A stretch of 47,273 nucleotides of DNA from Stenotrophomonas terrae (lineage in GTDB: Bacteria > Pseudomonadota > Gammaproteobacteria > Xanthomonadales > Xanthomonadaceae): NCBI RefSeq assembly GCF_001431465.1, contig NZ_LDJJ01000030.1, forward strand, positions 1-47,273. The letters are read 5' to 3'. The translations under genes were made by a program, and so were the position numbers. The notes beneath the pieces were generated by a model. It was given only the letters and a program-made list of their open reading frames with translations. It did no database searches and was not told where the DNA came from. Positions 10,668 through 21,700 of the stretch are shown one piece after another. Every line of letters begins with the position of its first letter. The stretch's first letter is position 1.

Positions 10668-11248
10668 GACAAGCCCCTGTGGCGGTGATTGAAACTCATG
10701 TTTTTAACAAAAACTTTACATTTATTGCCCAAGCTGATCCGTCAGCAGGCCGCCACGGAATCTCCCGCGTTGGATAGCGGCAGCACCCAGCAAAAAATTT
10801 AGAGAAATCGCGCTTCCCGGTCCGCCGGAACGGCGGGCACGTCCCCTAGAACCGGCGATGATGTGCCTTGAACGTAAGAGACCGGTGGCCGCAAGAGGCG
10901 CGGACCCGCTGGCGGTGAACAGCACCGCAGAAACCGGAGTCCGTGGCTGGCGCCTGCAGCCAAACCGCGACCGGTATTGCGCAGGCGGCACGCGCCTGTT
11001 GAGAACGGTATTCGCCAGGCAGCCCCGTATCGGGCTGGATGCCTGTGCGTATCAACCATCCGCTTCGCCGTAGCGTCAGCCTGACGACAGTGATCGGTGG
11101 CGATCATCGCGCGGCGCGGCATGCTGCCCCGGCTCAAGGCACACCCGCCCTGCCTGCACGGCGTGCCAGAGAGGCCAGCCGGCTGCAAATTCAGGACAAA
11201 TCCCAAAAATCCGTTCACCATCGCCCGCAGCCCCCGCAGAGACCGGCC
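10668..11248. other. Intergenic region between the divergent autotransporter and hydrolase genes
   Basis: This 581-bp gap holds no gene I can support. The 120 bp next to the autotransporter are AT-rich and contain the small palindrome GTTTTTAACAAAAAC (10700-10714). On the minus strand TTGGGC and TGTTAA with a 17-base spacer form only a weak promoter match. The remainder is GC-rich and has short open frames on both strands without recognisable family sequence. Confidence 0.5.
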
Positions 11249-12775
11249 ATGGAACGTATCGAACGCCCCTACTTCCCGATCATCTACGTGCGCGGCTACG
11301 CCATGACCCGCGATGAGATCGTGGAAACCACCTCTACCCCGTTCATGGGCCTGGAGGCAGGCTCCACCAAGATGCGTCAGGCGCAGGACGGCAGCATCGT
11401 CAAGTTCGTGTTCGAGTCGCCGCTGGTGCGCTTGATGAAGGACTACGACTACCGCGACGTCTACGAATTTGGTGCCGAGCGCCGCGATCGCATCTCGCCA
11501 CGCTGCATCGTCATCCATCGCTATTACGATCCGGCCGACCCGGCGTTCGGGGATGGCAGGACGCCATCGATCATTGATGCCGCTACCGCCCTGGGCAAGC
11601 GCATCGAGCAGCTGCGCGACAGCATCTGCGGCAACAACGCGACCATGCGCAAGGATTTCCGCGTCTATCTGGTGGCGCATTCAATGGGCGGATTGATCTG
11701 CCGCTGCCTGCTGCAGAACCCGGACGTGGCCAGCGCCGAGGTGCGTGCGATGGTCGACAAGGCCTTTACCTATGCCACGCCGCACAATGGCATCGAGGTG
11801 GGCGGCATCAACCTGCCCAATCTGCTGTCGATCAACGACATGAACAACTTCAACCGCACCAACATGGGCAAGTACCTGAAGGTGCCCAAGGACAAGGTCA
11901 ACACCCTGGGTACGTCCGGCTTTCCGCCCGAGCGCCTGTTCTGCCTGATCGGCACCAACAGCCGCGACTACGCCGCCGCACATGGGCTGTCTTCCTTTGC
12001 GGTGGGCGCGCTGAGCGATGGCCTGGTGCGCATCGCCAACGCCTATGTGGAAGGCTCACCGCGGGCCTTCGTCAACCGCAGCCACAGTGGCTACTTCGGC
12101 ATCGTCAATTCCGAGGAGGGTTACCAGAACCTGGTGCGCTTCCTGTTTGGTGATACCTGCGCCACCGCGCAGCTGGACATCAATGCCCTGCCCTTTCCGC
12201 CGGAGATCGAGGCCGCGCGCAAGCGCGGCAAGAAGATCGAGTCTTCGTACTACATCGAGGCCACCGTGGCACCACGCGGCGCCTATACCTACGAGCTCAC
12301 CTCGCGTACGCAGGCCAACCAATGCGCCATCCGTCGCGAGTACGGCGACATCTTCGATGCGCAGGGCAAGCTGCTGAAGGACAAGCGCTCGACCGTGCTG
12401 TTCTCGGTATTCCTGGACAGCAGCAAGATACTGGCCGGCAGCGAGATTGCGTTTTCCATCGATCTGGCGGTGAGCAATGCCGGTTACCAGGTCGATGGCG
12501 CACTGTTCCTGAAGAACCACATCCCCGGTGAGTACCTGTTCCGCAACACCTTGGTGGTGTTCGCCAAACCCGACGACGCCGGTGGCTGGCGGCTGCGCTA
12601 TGTGTGGAGCGATGACCAATGGGCGGGCGGGCCGAAGAACGAAGCCGAGCTGGCCGGCGCACGCAGCAAGGCCATCGGCATCAACCAGCAGGCGCCGAAT
12701 GTGTTCGGTATTCCGCTGCAGTCGGCCAAGGGTTTCAGCGCCGAGCTGAAACTCTCGCTTTCCGCCTGGCGCTGA
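11249..12775 (+). CDS. Alpha/beta hydrolase (lipase/esterase-like)
   Basis: The 508-residue protein begins MERIERPYFPIIYVRGYAMT and has no signal peptide, so a cytoplasmic role is expected. The first half is an alpha/beta-hydrolase: the nucleophile elbow VAHSMGGL places Ser145 in GxSxG-like context (AHSMG), TPHNG follows at about 178, and Asp257 (LSDGLV) and His279 (NRSHSGYFG) are well placed for the triad. The C-terminal 200 residues (about 300-508) match nothing I recognise and look beta-rich. The ATG at 11249 is the first codon of the conserved region; the frame stays open further upstream but without homologous sequence. It is monocistronic, with a divergent autotransporter upstream. The substrate cannot be predicted. 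Confidence 0.8.
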   Translation: MERIERPYFPIIYVRGYAMTRDEIVETTSTPFMGLEAGSTKMRQAQDGSIVKFVFESPLVRLMKDYDYRDVYEFGAERRDRISPRCIVIHRYYDPADPAFGDGRTPSIIDAATALGKRIEQLRDSICGNNATMRKDFRVYLVAHSMGGLICRCLLQNPDVASAEVRAMVDKAFTYATPHNGIEVGGINLPNLLSINDMNNFNRTNMGKYLKVPKDKVNTLGTSGFPPERLFCLIGTNSRDYAAAHGLSSFAVGALSDGLVRIANAYVEGSPRAFVNRSHSGYFGIVNSEEGYQNLVRFLFGDTCATAQLDINALPFPPEIEAARKRGKKIESSYYIEATVAPRGAYTYELTSRTQANQCAIRREYGDIFDAQGKLLKDKRSTVLFSVFLDSSKILAGSEIAFSIDLAVSNAGYQVDGALFLKNHIPGEYLFRNTLVVFAKPDDAGGWRLRYVWSDDQWAGGPKNEAELAGARSKAIGINQQAPNVFGIPLQSAKGFSAELKLSLSAWR

Positions 12776-12888
12776 ACCAGCCGTACACCCGGAGTTCGCA
12801 CCGGCATTGCTGACCAACGCATCAACTCGCGGCTTGGCACGGCGCGAGTCGGTGGCTGCATTGCAGCAGCAGCCCCTCGCCCGCACAG

Positions 12889-14847
12889 CTACTCAATCAG
12901 GCAGCTCACGCTCATCCTGACCGCGCTGTGTGGCGGAAACACCGATATCGGCACGCCGGCTTCCGACTGCAACTGCCCCGCAGTGAAGGGCGCCGCGCAC
13001 TGCGCACCGCCGTCGCTCTGGCAACTCACCCGCTGCGCTGGATCGCAGCGCATGGCGGTAGGCAGTGGCGCGCGCACCACCGCGCCATCGGCGGCCTGCG
13101 GCCCCGCATTGGCGACGTGGATGTCATAGCGCTGCGCCTTGCCAGAAACCACCACGTCGGCATTGTTGCTGGTGCTGATGGAAAGCGCGGCCAAGCGCGA
13201 ATCATGGATGAAGGTGCAGACGATGGCGCCTTCGGTACGCGTGGCGGTGGCATCCAGGGTCAGGGTTCGGCTACCGCGGTCCAGCGTCACTGCACCGGCG
13301 TTGTTGATGCCGCTGCAGCTGGCGTCGGCCAGGATGAAACCAAACGGCAACGTACTTGCGGTGATATGCGTTGCCACCGCGCTCGCCAGTGCGCTGGCAA
13401 CGCCGCTGACCGCTACACCGTCGGCGTCGGTGACAAGCTGCTGCGTAGCGATGCCATTGTCGCCAGTGAAGGAGAACTGGCAACTGCCGCCTTGGCTTAT
13501 GGCGCGCACGCTGAGCGTCGGACAGGCAATGCGCAGCTGCGCGCTGGCGCGATTGTCCTCGGGTACCGCATCGACAAAGCCGGAATCTTCACCGAATTCG
13601 GCGCTGAAGCGCATGCTCATCTTCCCGCATGCGGCCTGCGCGGCAATGCTGCCGGTCACCTTGTACGAGAGCACGCCACCTGGTGCCAGCTCGTAGTTGT
13701 CGGCATCAATATCGCCCTGCCCGCTGGGCAATGGACAGCGCGAACCCGGCGTCGCCGTGCACAGCCAATGCACATTGCTCAGCTGCGCCGGCATTGGGCC
13801 CAGCATCAAGGGTGCATCGGGGTATTCGATATAGGGCGCCTGGATGCCCGGGTCCAGCGGATTGATGTCGGCATTGGTCACCGTTATCGAGAAAGCGACC
13901 TCGTCGCCGTGAAATGTCAGCGGCGTCGATGCCGTTTGGCTGACAACAATATTGGCCGGCGCGCGCGCATGCAGATTGCGGACCTCGTGGATATTGCCCC
14001 GCACCCCAGTCGAGGCCCCATAGCCAATGCTAAGCCTTGGCGGCGCCGGATAGGGGAAATCGACACCCTCGAAGATGGCCTGCGGCGACTGCCCGACACC
14101 ACCGTAGTAACCCCAGATCCGATAGCCGCTGTCATTGCCCTTGGGCACCAGCACCAGGCGCAGATGGCGAATATCCAACGGCCGCGCCGCTGCCCCCGGG
14201 GCATCGATACGCGCATGGGCACCCGGGATGCTGGCGGCGATATATCTATTGTTACGGTCGGCAGGGCCGCGGATCACGATCTTCTGCGGCGCCCTACCTG
14301 GCCCGGAGCCATCGATGCAGCCCGCCGACGGCAAGCCCTGCCGGGGGGAGTTGGAAAAGTTGCCAAACTCGTCCAGGCCCACGCCCAGGTAGCCGCCGCT
14401 GCCCTGGCAATAACCCAGCCCTGCGCCGTTGTTGGCGCCGCTCATGTCCTGGCTGGCATCGAACAGGAACACACTGAGCCCATCGGCACCATCGCCGCCC
14501 CAGCTGACGTGGTCGAACTCCAGCTGCACGCCGCTGGACGAGGGAAACACCGAGCCATGGTAAAGCGCATTGCCGCGCTGGCTGGACAGGCTGGTGGTGA
14601 GCCGCAACCAGCCTTGGCCGCTGCGGTCATTGGTGCCCTTGCCGTCGTCCAGCGCTCCGCGGCCACCGGTGAAGATGCCGCTGTCATTGCTGCCGCTGTT
14701 GTCTGTACCCGATGCCGACCACAGTGTCTGCCGCCAGGCGCGGAACGAGGCGTCGACCGCGAACTGAGCCATCGCCGGCGCAGCTGCGAGTGCACAGAAC
14801 GCAAACAGCAACGCGCCTGCCAGCCGTTTGTGATGTTCTCCTTCCAC
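12889..14847 (-). CDS. Secreted lectin-fold protein with DUF11-type repeats
   Basis: This 652-residue protein has a signal peptide (GALLFAFCALAAAPAMA, cleavage near residue 27). Residues about 28-290 look like a legume/L-type lectin-like beta-sandwich: VQLEFDHVSWGGDGADGLSV, GYLGVGLDEFGNF, and HEVRNLHAR at the end of the fold. Residues about 300-430 and 560-652 are DUF11-like (VVSQTASTPLTFHGDEVAFS and LSISTSNNADVVVSGKAQRY) with several Cys pairs. It ends SVSCLIE, without a sorting motif or anchor. The start is a GTG at 14847, preceded by AAGAG. It lies 195 bp after the outer-membrane barrel gene on the same strand, so it is probably part of that locus and may be its exported or surface-held ligand-binding component. 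Carbohydrate binding is inference. Confidence 0.75.
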   Translation of the reverse strand: MEGEHHKRLAGALLFAFCALAAAPAMAQFAVDASFRAWRQTLWSASGTDNSGSNDSGIFTGGRGALDDGKGTNDRSGQGWLRLTTSLSSQRGNALYHGSVFPSSSGVQLEFDHVSWGGDGADGLSVFLFDASQDMSGANNGAGLGYCQGSGGYLGVGLDEFGNFSNSPRQGLPSAGCIDGSGPGRAPQKIVIRGPADRNNRYIAASIPGAHARIDAPGAAARPLDIRHLRLVLVPKGNDSGYRIWGYYGGVGQSPQAIFEGVDFPYPAPPRLSIGYGASTGVRGNIHEVRNLHARAPANIVVSQTASTPLTFHGDEVAFSITVTNADINPLDPGIQAPYIEYPDAPLMLGPMPAQLSNVHWLCTATPGSRCPLPSGQGDIDADNYELAPGGVLSYKVTGSIAAQAACGKMSMRFSAEFGEDSGFVDAVPEDNRASAQLRIACPTLSVRAISQGGSCQFSFTGDNGIATQQLVTDADGVAVSGVASALASAVATHITASTLPFGFILADASCSGINNAGAVTLDRGSRTLTLDATATRTEGAIVCTFIHDSRLAALSISTSNNADVVVSGKAQRYDIHVANAGPQAADGAVVRAPLPTAMRCDPAQRVSCQSDGGAQCAAPFTAGQLQSEAGVPISVFPPHSAVRMSVSCLIE

Positions 14848-15042
14848 TGCGAATCTCTTGGCAAATTACCGCCAATATTTCGCGAAAAACGCTGCGCCTT
14901 GCATCCGATCAAGGATAGGCAAGGCGTCAGTCAACGGATGACATCAACGTCAGTGGAAACCATTGCCACTATTGCCGGACGCCCGAAGACCGAGCAGTCC
15001 GGCACTAGCTGCAGGACGCGCACGCGCGCGGCCACATGCCGG

Positions 15043-18000
15043 TCAGTAACTGCCCACCACGTTCAGGAACCAGCCGCGGTGGTCGTAGTCGAAATCGGTG
15101 AGCTTGTCGCTGAAGTCGGTGAAGTTGTAGCCCACACCAACGCGGAAGTTCTTGCCGATATCCCGATCAATGCCCACCAACGCACCTTGCCTGCGGCCGC
15201 CACCCTTGACCATCAAGCTGCGATATTCAGCCAGGCCGTGCCAATCGGTGGTGATGCCGTAACGCACCTGCCCCGCCAGCAAGGTTGCCGCTGAGTCGGC
15301 CCAGGCGCCGGTCATGCGGCCCATCCGCACTTCGCCCTCGCGACGCGCGGCCTTGAGTGCGAACTCCCAGTTGCTGAGCGGCCGGTACACGCCCTCGAAC
15401 GACAGCACCTGGCTGCGCTGGTCGTAATACGCGCTGCTGGTGTCCTGGGCCAGGGTGGAGACGTCGTACAGATAGGTATAGCGGCCCAACAGGCCCCAAC
15501 GCGTGCTGTTGAACGGGCGGTAGGCAAAGCCGACATTGCCTTCGATGAAGCGTGCGCCGGCCAGCGGATCGAGTTCATCATCGGTATCGGAGTAGTTGAA
15601 ACGCGCCGCGATACGCAGGCTTTCATTGAACTTGTGGGTCAGGTTGTTGGTGGTCACCCACTGTTCGCGACGCTCGGCACCGCTGTCCTGCCGCCATTCG
15701 ACCTTGCTGCTCCATTGCGTAGCGGCGGAGGTGCGGCCACCGCTGACGCTCACCGCGCGACGGTTGATGTTGCCGGTGCCACGGTCAAGCTCCGCATCCT
15801 GCAGCTGGAAGCCCAGGTTCCAACCCACGCCCGGATAGAAATCCATGCCGAAGGTATGGGCCAGGCCGGTCTCGTTGCGCGCCTTCAGGTATTGGCTCTC
15901 ATTGAACACATTGACCTGGTTGGACAGGCGCCAACGTTGGCCCAGCGTCCAGCCATCGCGCTGCAGCGGATTGAACAGCGAGTCGTAATCGCTGCTGGTG
16001 GCATTGGTGAAGGTGTAGTTGCCGTAGAGGGAATGATCGGGCGTCAGCCGGTACTCGGCATTGAGCTGCGCGGCATCGCCGCGATCACCCTTGGTGACTT
16101 CCGCACCGATGCTGGACAGATTGCCGAACTGATAATTGCCACCTACGGTGACCGCATCGTTGTCGCGGTACTTGCCACCGTCGTCGTCCAGCGTCGCCTG
16201 CGCGGTGCCGTACATGTCAAAACTCGTGCCGAAACGATGCTTGTACTGCAGCGCGCCCAGCGTGCCGATGCCCTGTCCGCTGAGGCTGCTTTCATCAACA
16301 CGGCGCAGCTCGGCGCTGAGCGTGTTGTCGGCGTTGATGCGCCACTCGCCGGTCAGCTGGCTTTGTTCCAGATACTCGACACCACGCTCGGCACGGCTGT
16401 AGCGGCCGTAGATATCGAAATCCGGCGTCAGCTGGCCGCGGAACTCGGCGCCATGCTCGCGAACTTCCTCGCCGGTGTCGTAGCGGGCAATGGAGTAACC
16501 CGAATCCACTCGCCGCATCCACGCGCCGGCCGACCAATCCAGCTGGGTCCAGCCCAGTTCCTTGAAGTTGGCACGTGCTTCTACCGACGTTGCATCGCCC
16601 TCGCGGCGCGCGCCCAGGCCGGAGTTGAGCTGATCGAAACTGAGGCCGCCGTTCTCCGAGTAGAACACCGGTGCGCTGGTGCTCTCGGTACGCGCCTGCT
16701 CCACTTTCAGGTAGGTGCCACGCCCGGCCTGCAGGGTGAGGTCGGCCGCAGCCAAGGTGTAGTCGTCGCCGGCCCGGTTCTCGTCCACATAGGTGACGCC
16801 GACGCCGACATGATCGCCAAACCAGTGCTTGCCGCGCACGCCGGCAGTGATCTCATCGGGATTGAAGCCGGTAGGCAGGTATTCGTAATCGACCAGCAGC
16901 ACCTGGGTGTAGCCATCGAGTGGGGTGTCACGCGACAGCCGCGGCAGGCCATCGCGGGTAACGATGGACAGTGCATCGGACAGGATCAGACGGCCCTGGA
17001 AATCGTCGATCTGGTAGTCGGCGCCGGCCTGCAGGTCGATGCGCTTTTCGACCCGGCCGGTGGTGGCATCACGGATTTCGATGGCCACCTTTTCCGAACC
17101 CGGCAGGATGTCGTTGTGCCGCAGGTAGTACAGGCTGCCGCCGGTGCCGAGGAACTCGCTGTGGCCGGGCGCGGTTTGCGCCTCGGAGCCGAATGCGCGC
17201 AGCGTGGTGCTGGCGTCGCCCCACGCATTGGTGGCACGGCTGCGCCAGTTCAGCGCACCACCGTATAGCGAACGCGAATACTGCCCGTACTCGGTGCCGG
17301 TGATGCCGGTGCTGAAATTGCCCCACAGTGCCTGGCTCTTGTCCCAATCCACGCGCACATACAGCCGACCCTGCGTATCCACATCACGGTAGGTTGTGGA
17401 GTCGTCGCCGTACACCGGGTAGTACTGGTCTGGATCCAAACGACGGAACACATCCTGCGGGTCCGCGTTCCAGAAGCCCTTGAACAGCTCGTTGACCTCA
17501 TGCTCCTGGGTATCGACCTGGGCGGTGACCAGGTATTTGCCCTTGACCTTGCCCTTCAGATAGAACGCCAGGCGGCCGTCGACCACCAGGTCCTTGTCGT
17601 AGCGGTCGTCATTTCCCAGTGGTTCCAGCGAGCCGGACACACTGCCGCCGGACAAGGTGAAATCGGCCAGCGCCACGGCAAACATGTAGCGACCGGTGAC
17701 ATCCACGTCCAGCTGGTCGTGGATGGCCTGAATCTGCTTGCCGGGCGCAATATCGATGTCGAACCTGTGCTCGCCCACCGGTACCAGGTATTCGGCAACC
17801 AGTTTGCTTTCCATGTCCACCGGCTGCATCTGGCCGTTGATCTTGACGCTGGCGCTCTCAGGCAGGTTGCGGCCCTGGATGCGGATGCGCGAGCCATAGA
17901 TGGCGATGTTCTGCTGGCGCAGGCTGTCGCGGCCAAAGCTCTGGTCCACCAGGCTCTGCAGTTCCGCATCATCGGTGTTGAAGGCGGTGCCCTTGCGCTT

Positions 18001-18759
18001 CTCCACCGCATTGCGCAGCAGCTGCGCACCGCGCTCGGCTTCTTCCGGGCGCACCAGCTGCAGGCGGCTGGGATAGGTTTCGTCAAAAGCACCATCGGCG
18101 CCGTAGGCACGGGCGATATAGACCAGTTCGTCGCCAAGTTTGGGCTTGTAGCCGGACGGCAGGCTGCCATCCCATTCCAGCGTGGTCGAGGCGGCCACCG
18201 GCAATGGGATCACCGCCACCGGATCGACCAGGTCGGTGTCGCTGGCGCGATACACCAGCACCTCGGCGCGCTGCATGAATGCCGAATAGTTGTTGTAGGC
18301 GTAGAACTGCACCGGCCGGGTGATGCGCTGGCCATCGAACGGCAACAGCGACGGCGCCGACAGGCTGAACGACGGCTGCCCCAGATTGGGGTCTTCCGTT
18401 GCCCATATCACGCCACCATTGGGCAGCTGCAACGACCATTTGCCGATCGCCACCGCCTGCCCAGGCAGCAGGGCGCGGTTCCAATCCTGTTCGCGTTTCT
18501 CCGCGGCTACCGACACCTGACGGTCGGCTGCCAGTTGCGTTGATGCAAGCGGTGCGACCTCGGCATCCGTGCTGCCGCGGCTGATCAGCTTGAACAGCAT
18601 GCCATCCTCACTGCTGCAGCCGCTGGAATCGCAGGCAGCTGCCCCGGCCTTGCCACTATCGGTGGCCGCCAACGGCGACGTCGCCTCCTGCGCGGACACG
18701 GACGACGCCATGCCTGCCAGCACGCACAACAAGGTGTAATCCAAAAGTTTCATCTTCAT
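15043..18759 (-). CDS. Large outer-membrane beta-barrel protein of the DUF11/OmpA locus
   Basis: The 1238-residue protein begins MKMKLLDYTLLCVLAGMASSVSAQ, a clear signal peptide. Residues about 90-450 are beta-rich periplasmic or surface domains (GKWSLQLPNGGVIWATEDPN, IRIQGRNLPESASVKINGQM, GRYMFAVALADFTLSGGSVSG). The rest alternates polar and hydrophobic strands rich in Tyr, Trp and Arg, as in a large outer-membrane barrel, and ends NVVGSY with a terminal aromatic residue. No TonB box or plug was recognised. Its ATG overlaps the stop of the upstream gene as ATGA, which implies translational coupling and fixes the start. The likely role is to anchor or export the partner DUF11 proteins at the outer membrane; that role is inference. 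Confidence 0.75.
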   Translation of the reverse strand: MKMKLLDYTLLCVLAGMASSVSAQEATSPLAATDSGKAGAAACDSSGCSSEDGMLFKLISRGSTDAEVAPLASTQLAADRQVSVAAEKREQDWNRALLPGQAVAIGKWSLQLPNGGVIWATEDPNLGQPSFSLSAPSLLPFDGQRITRPVQFYAYNNYSAFMQRAEVLVYRASDTDLVDPVAVIPLPVAASTTLEWDGSLPSGYKPKLGDELVYIARAYGADGAFDETYPSRLQLVRPEEAERGAQLLRNAVEKRKGTAFNTDDAELQSLVDQSFGRDSLRQQNIAIYGSRIRIQGRNLPESASVKINGQMQPVDMESKLVAEYLVPVGEHRFDIDIAPGKQIQAIHDQLDVDVTGRYMFAVALADFTLSGGSVSGSLEPLGNDDRYDKDLVVDGRLAFYLKGKVKGKYLVTAQVDTQEHEVNELFKGFWNADPQDVFRRLDPDQYYPVYGDDSTTYRDVDTQGRLYVRVDWDKSQALWGNFSTGITGTEYGQYSRSLYGGALNWRSRATNAWGDASTTLRAFGSEAQTAPGHSEFLGTGGSLYYLRHNDILPGSEKVAIEIRDATTGRVEKRIDLQAGADYQIDDFQGRLILSDALSIVTRDGLPRLSRDTPLDGYTQVLLVDYEYLPTGFNPDEITAGVRGKHWFGDHVGVGVTYVDENRAGDDYTLAAADLTLQAGRGTYLKVEQARTESTSAPVFYSENGGLSFDQLNSGLGARREGDATSVEARANFKELGWTQLDWSAGAWMRRVDSGYSIARYDTGEEVREHGAEFRGQLTPDFDIYGRYSRAERGVEYLEQSQLTGEWRINADNTLSAELRRVDESSLSGQGIGTLGALQYKHRFGTSFDMYGTAQATLDDDGGKYRDNDAVTVGGNYQFGNLSSIGAEVTKGDRGDAAQLNAEYRLTPDHSLYGNYTFTNATSSDYDSLFNPLQRDGWTLGQRWRLSNQVNVFNESQYLKARNETGLAHTFGMDFYPGVGWNLGFQLQDAELDRGTGNINRRAVSVSGGRTSAATQWSSKVEWRQDSGAERREQWVTTNNLTHKFNESLRIAARFNYSDTDDELDPLAGARFIEGNVGFAYRPFNSTRWGLLGRYTYLYDVSTLAQDTSSAYYDQRSQVLSFEGVYRPLSNWEFALKAARREGEVRMGRMTGAWADSAATLLAGQVRYGITTDWHGLAEYRSLMVKGGGRRQGALVGIDRDIGKNFRVGVGYNFTDFSDKLTDFDYDHRGWFLNVVGSY

Positions 18760-21700
18760 GGCGTGGCCTCCGCATCTGCTTGCCCGGATGAGGCGTCGGG
18801 CTCGCCAGGGAGGATCTCGACCTTGATGCGGCCGCGCTGTGCCGCCGGCAACTGCGCGCTCAGCGCGTCGAACACCGCCTTGGCACGACGCATCCCCAAG
18901 GCGTCGTTATAGGCAGCCGAAGCGCGGCGGTCGGCATGGCCAATCACCTTGATGGTCGGCACATCCATTTCCAGCAGGTAGCTGACGATGTGCGCCAGCA
19001 GCGCGTCGTACTCCGGCTTGATGCTGGCCTTGTCGGTATCGAAAAACGCCGTGCCCAGCAACGGCCACGCCCCCAGCTCCAGCACGCGGCGGCTGTCATC
19101 GCCGCTATCGGTACGCAGGCTTATCCGGGTAAGCGCGGCGACATCCGCCGGCAACGCTGCCACCAGCGCCTTGCGCAGCGTTACGGCGCGATCGAAGGCA
19201 AGCAGCTCGCTCTCACCCTGCGCGCCGATCACCACCTCGCCACCGCCATGGCTGCGCACCTGTGCCGCCATGCTTTCCACAACCGGCAGGTATTCGCTGC
19301 GCAGCTGCGCACTACCCGCTGCAAACATCACCGCACCCAGCTCCATCACCACCGGCTGCGTGACCCCGCCCTGCAGCAGCGCGGGCGGCAGCTTGACGCC
19401 GAAATCGAAGCGCACCGGCAGGCCCGGGGTAACCCGACGCAGCAACGGATTGCGGGTAGTGAAGACGCTGCCCGGCGGCAACGTGGCCGGGTCCACCTTC
19501 AGGATGAAGTTGCGGCCGCGATCATCGCGCCCGGCATCGACACCGATCAGGTTGTAGCGGCCGTACTGGTCGGTTTCAACCAACAGGCCTTCCACCGACG
19601 CGATCCGCACCCCCGGCACGCCGCGCTCGTCCACGCCCTCGTTGCGGATGATGTAGTCGACGCGATAGCCCTGTTCGGCCGGGCTGACCGTGCGCTGCAC
19701 GCTGGGCGTGGCGGCACTCAGGCCGCGGGCGGCATCGCCACTATCCGCGCTGAGCGTGGTGTTGCCGGCCGCATCCATGCGCAAGGTGTTGCCCTGCGCG
19801 GTGGTCAGGACGAAATCATTGCTGAAATCCAGCGAGCGCAGCCGCTGACTCACCACCACCTGGCGTGCCTGTGCCGGATCGGCATCGGACTGGCGGCCAC
19901 CAATGCGGCCAAGCGCGATGCCATGCAGCAGCGGTGCACTGGCGTCGGCTTCTGGCTGCTGGCCATTGCCACGATCAACCGTGGTTGAGTTGGCAATATA
20001 GGCGCCAGGCACAAAGCCGCCCTGTACGCGGATGTCACTCATCTCTGCACTGTCCTGCCAGCCATCACCGTCGCGGTCATCAAACACCGTGCCCAGCAAG
20101 GTGGCTTCGTCGGTCATCGGGTCGGGCACCATCTGCACGGTGGCGGTGGCCACGTTGGAAATGCGCCGGCCGTTGTCATGTACTTCGGCCGCGTTGACGT
20201 GCAGGCCACCGCGCACACCGGCGCCCACACGCAGCAGGTAGCTGATGGTTGCGCGAGCACCCTTGTCGATGTCTATCTGGTCAACGCGGATCGGATAGCT
20301 GCCGGCCAGGCGACCAGCGCCATCGCGGTCAGCCACCTGCAACGACCCCACCACCAGTGTGAAGCCCGGCGGCGGCGTGTCGACCAGGCTTGCGTCGACC
20401 ACTTCCGTCTCACCGACGTTTTCCATGGTCACGGTGTAGCGCACCAGGTCACCGACCTTTACATCGCGCGGACTGGCCTGCTTGCTGAGCCGCACCTGGG
20501 TGTTGCCTTCGATGCTGATGGTGGCCGTTGCGGTGTCACAGACCGGGATGGGCTGCGAGACGTCACAGACGCGATAGACAAAACTGTCCTCACCCACGTA
20601 GCCCGGATTCGGCGTGTACAGGCAGCTGCCGGCATTGCAGCTGACAGCACCGTGGGTGGGCGGCGTGACCACCGTTACCGATGCCGGATCCAGTGGCAGC
20701 CCGGCGGTGGTGTCATTGCCGATCACATTCAGGCTGACCGGGGTATCCAAGGGCGTCCTGGCGCTGTCATCCACCGCGTCGATGCGGTTGGGCGGAACGG
20801 TGATGGTGACGGTGGCCGACTTGCAGACCGGGGTTGGGCTGGCGGTATTGCAGATCTGGTAGACGAAGGTATCCACACCCGAGAAATTGGTATTGGGTGT
20901 GTAGACGACCGTGCCATCCGGATTCAGGCTGAACGTGCCATGGGACGGGTTGCTCAGGATCGTCACCGACAGCGGATTCAAGCGCGCGCCGACGACGGTA
21001 TCGTTGGCCTGCACGTCGACCGTCACCGACGTGTTCTGCGCAGTGGTGCGCGCGTCATCCACCGGGTTCAAGCTATTGACCAGCGGCGTGGTTACCGTGT
21101 CGGTCGCGGTGATCGGGGTATTCGTGCCAGGTGGTACGGCGGTGACGGTGGCGGTATTGACCACGCTACCGCTCACATAGTCCGCGGCCGTTGTGGCGTG
21201 GCTGTTGTTGGTGCATACCAGCGTCTGCGAAGCCCCCACCGGCAGCGTGATTGCCGGGCAGTCGAGCGCGGGCAGCAGTGGATCGGTCAACGTGACATTG
21301 CTCAGATCCACATTGCCGGTATTGGTCACAGTGAAGCTGTAGCTGATGCTTGCCTGGTCCGCCGACAGCGTGCCGCTCTTGCTCAGCGTCAACGCAGGCG
21401 CAGCCTGCAGTGGCACCGTGGCCGTGCCGGTGGTGCTGACCGCGGGGCCGCTCGGCGGTATGCCGCTGGCCGTGGCGGTGTTGTCGACCTTGCCTGCGGC
21501 ATTGTCGAGCGAGCTCACGGTGTAGACATTGCCGGTGCAGATCAGCGTCTGCGAAGCACCGACGGCCAGCGTGATCGGCGGGCAGCTCAGTGCTGGCAGC
21601 TTCGGGTCGGTGACCGTTACCGCAGTCAAATCCACATTGCCGGTGTTCTCGACCACGAAGCTGTAGCTGATGGTCTTCTTGTCAGTCGACAGTGTGCCGC

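Noticed and set aside
12928..15294. 788-codon plus-strand open frame over the lectin-like gene
   Set aside because: It is antisense to a gene with a clear signal peptide and family motifs, and its own translation is rich in Arg, Ala and His without recognisable domains.
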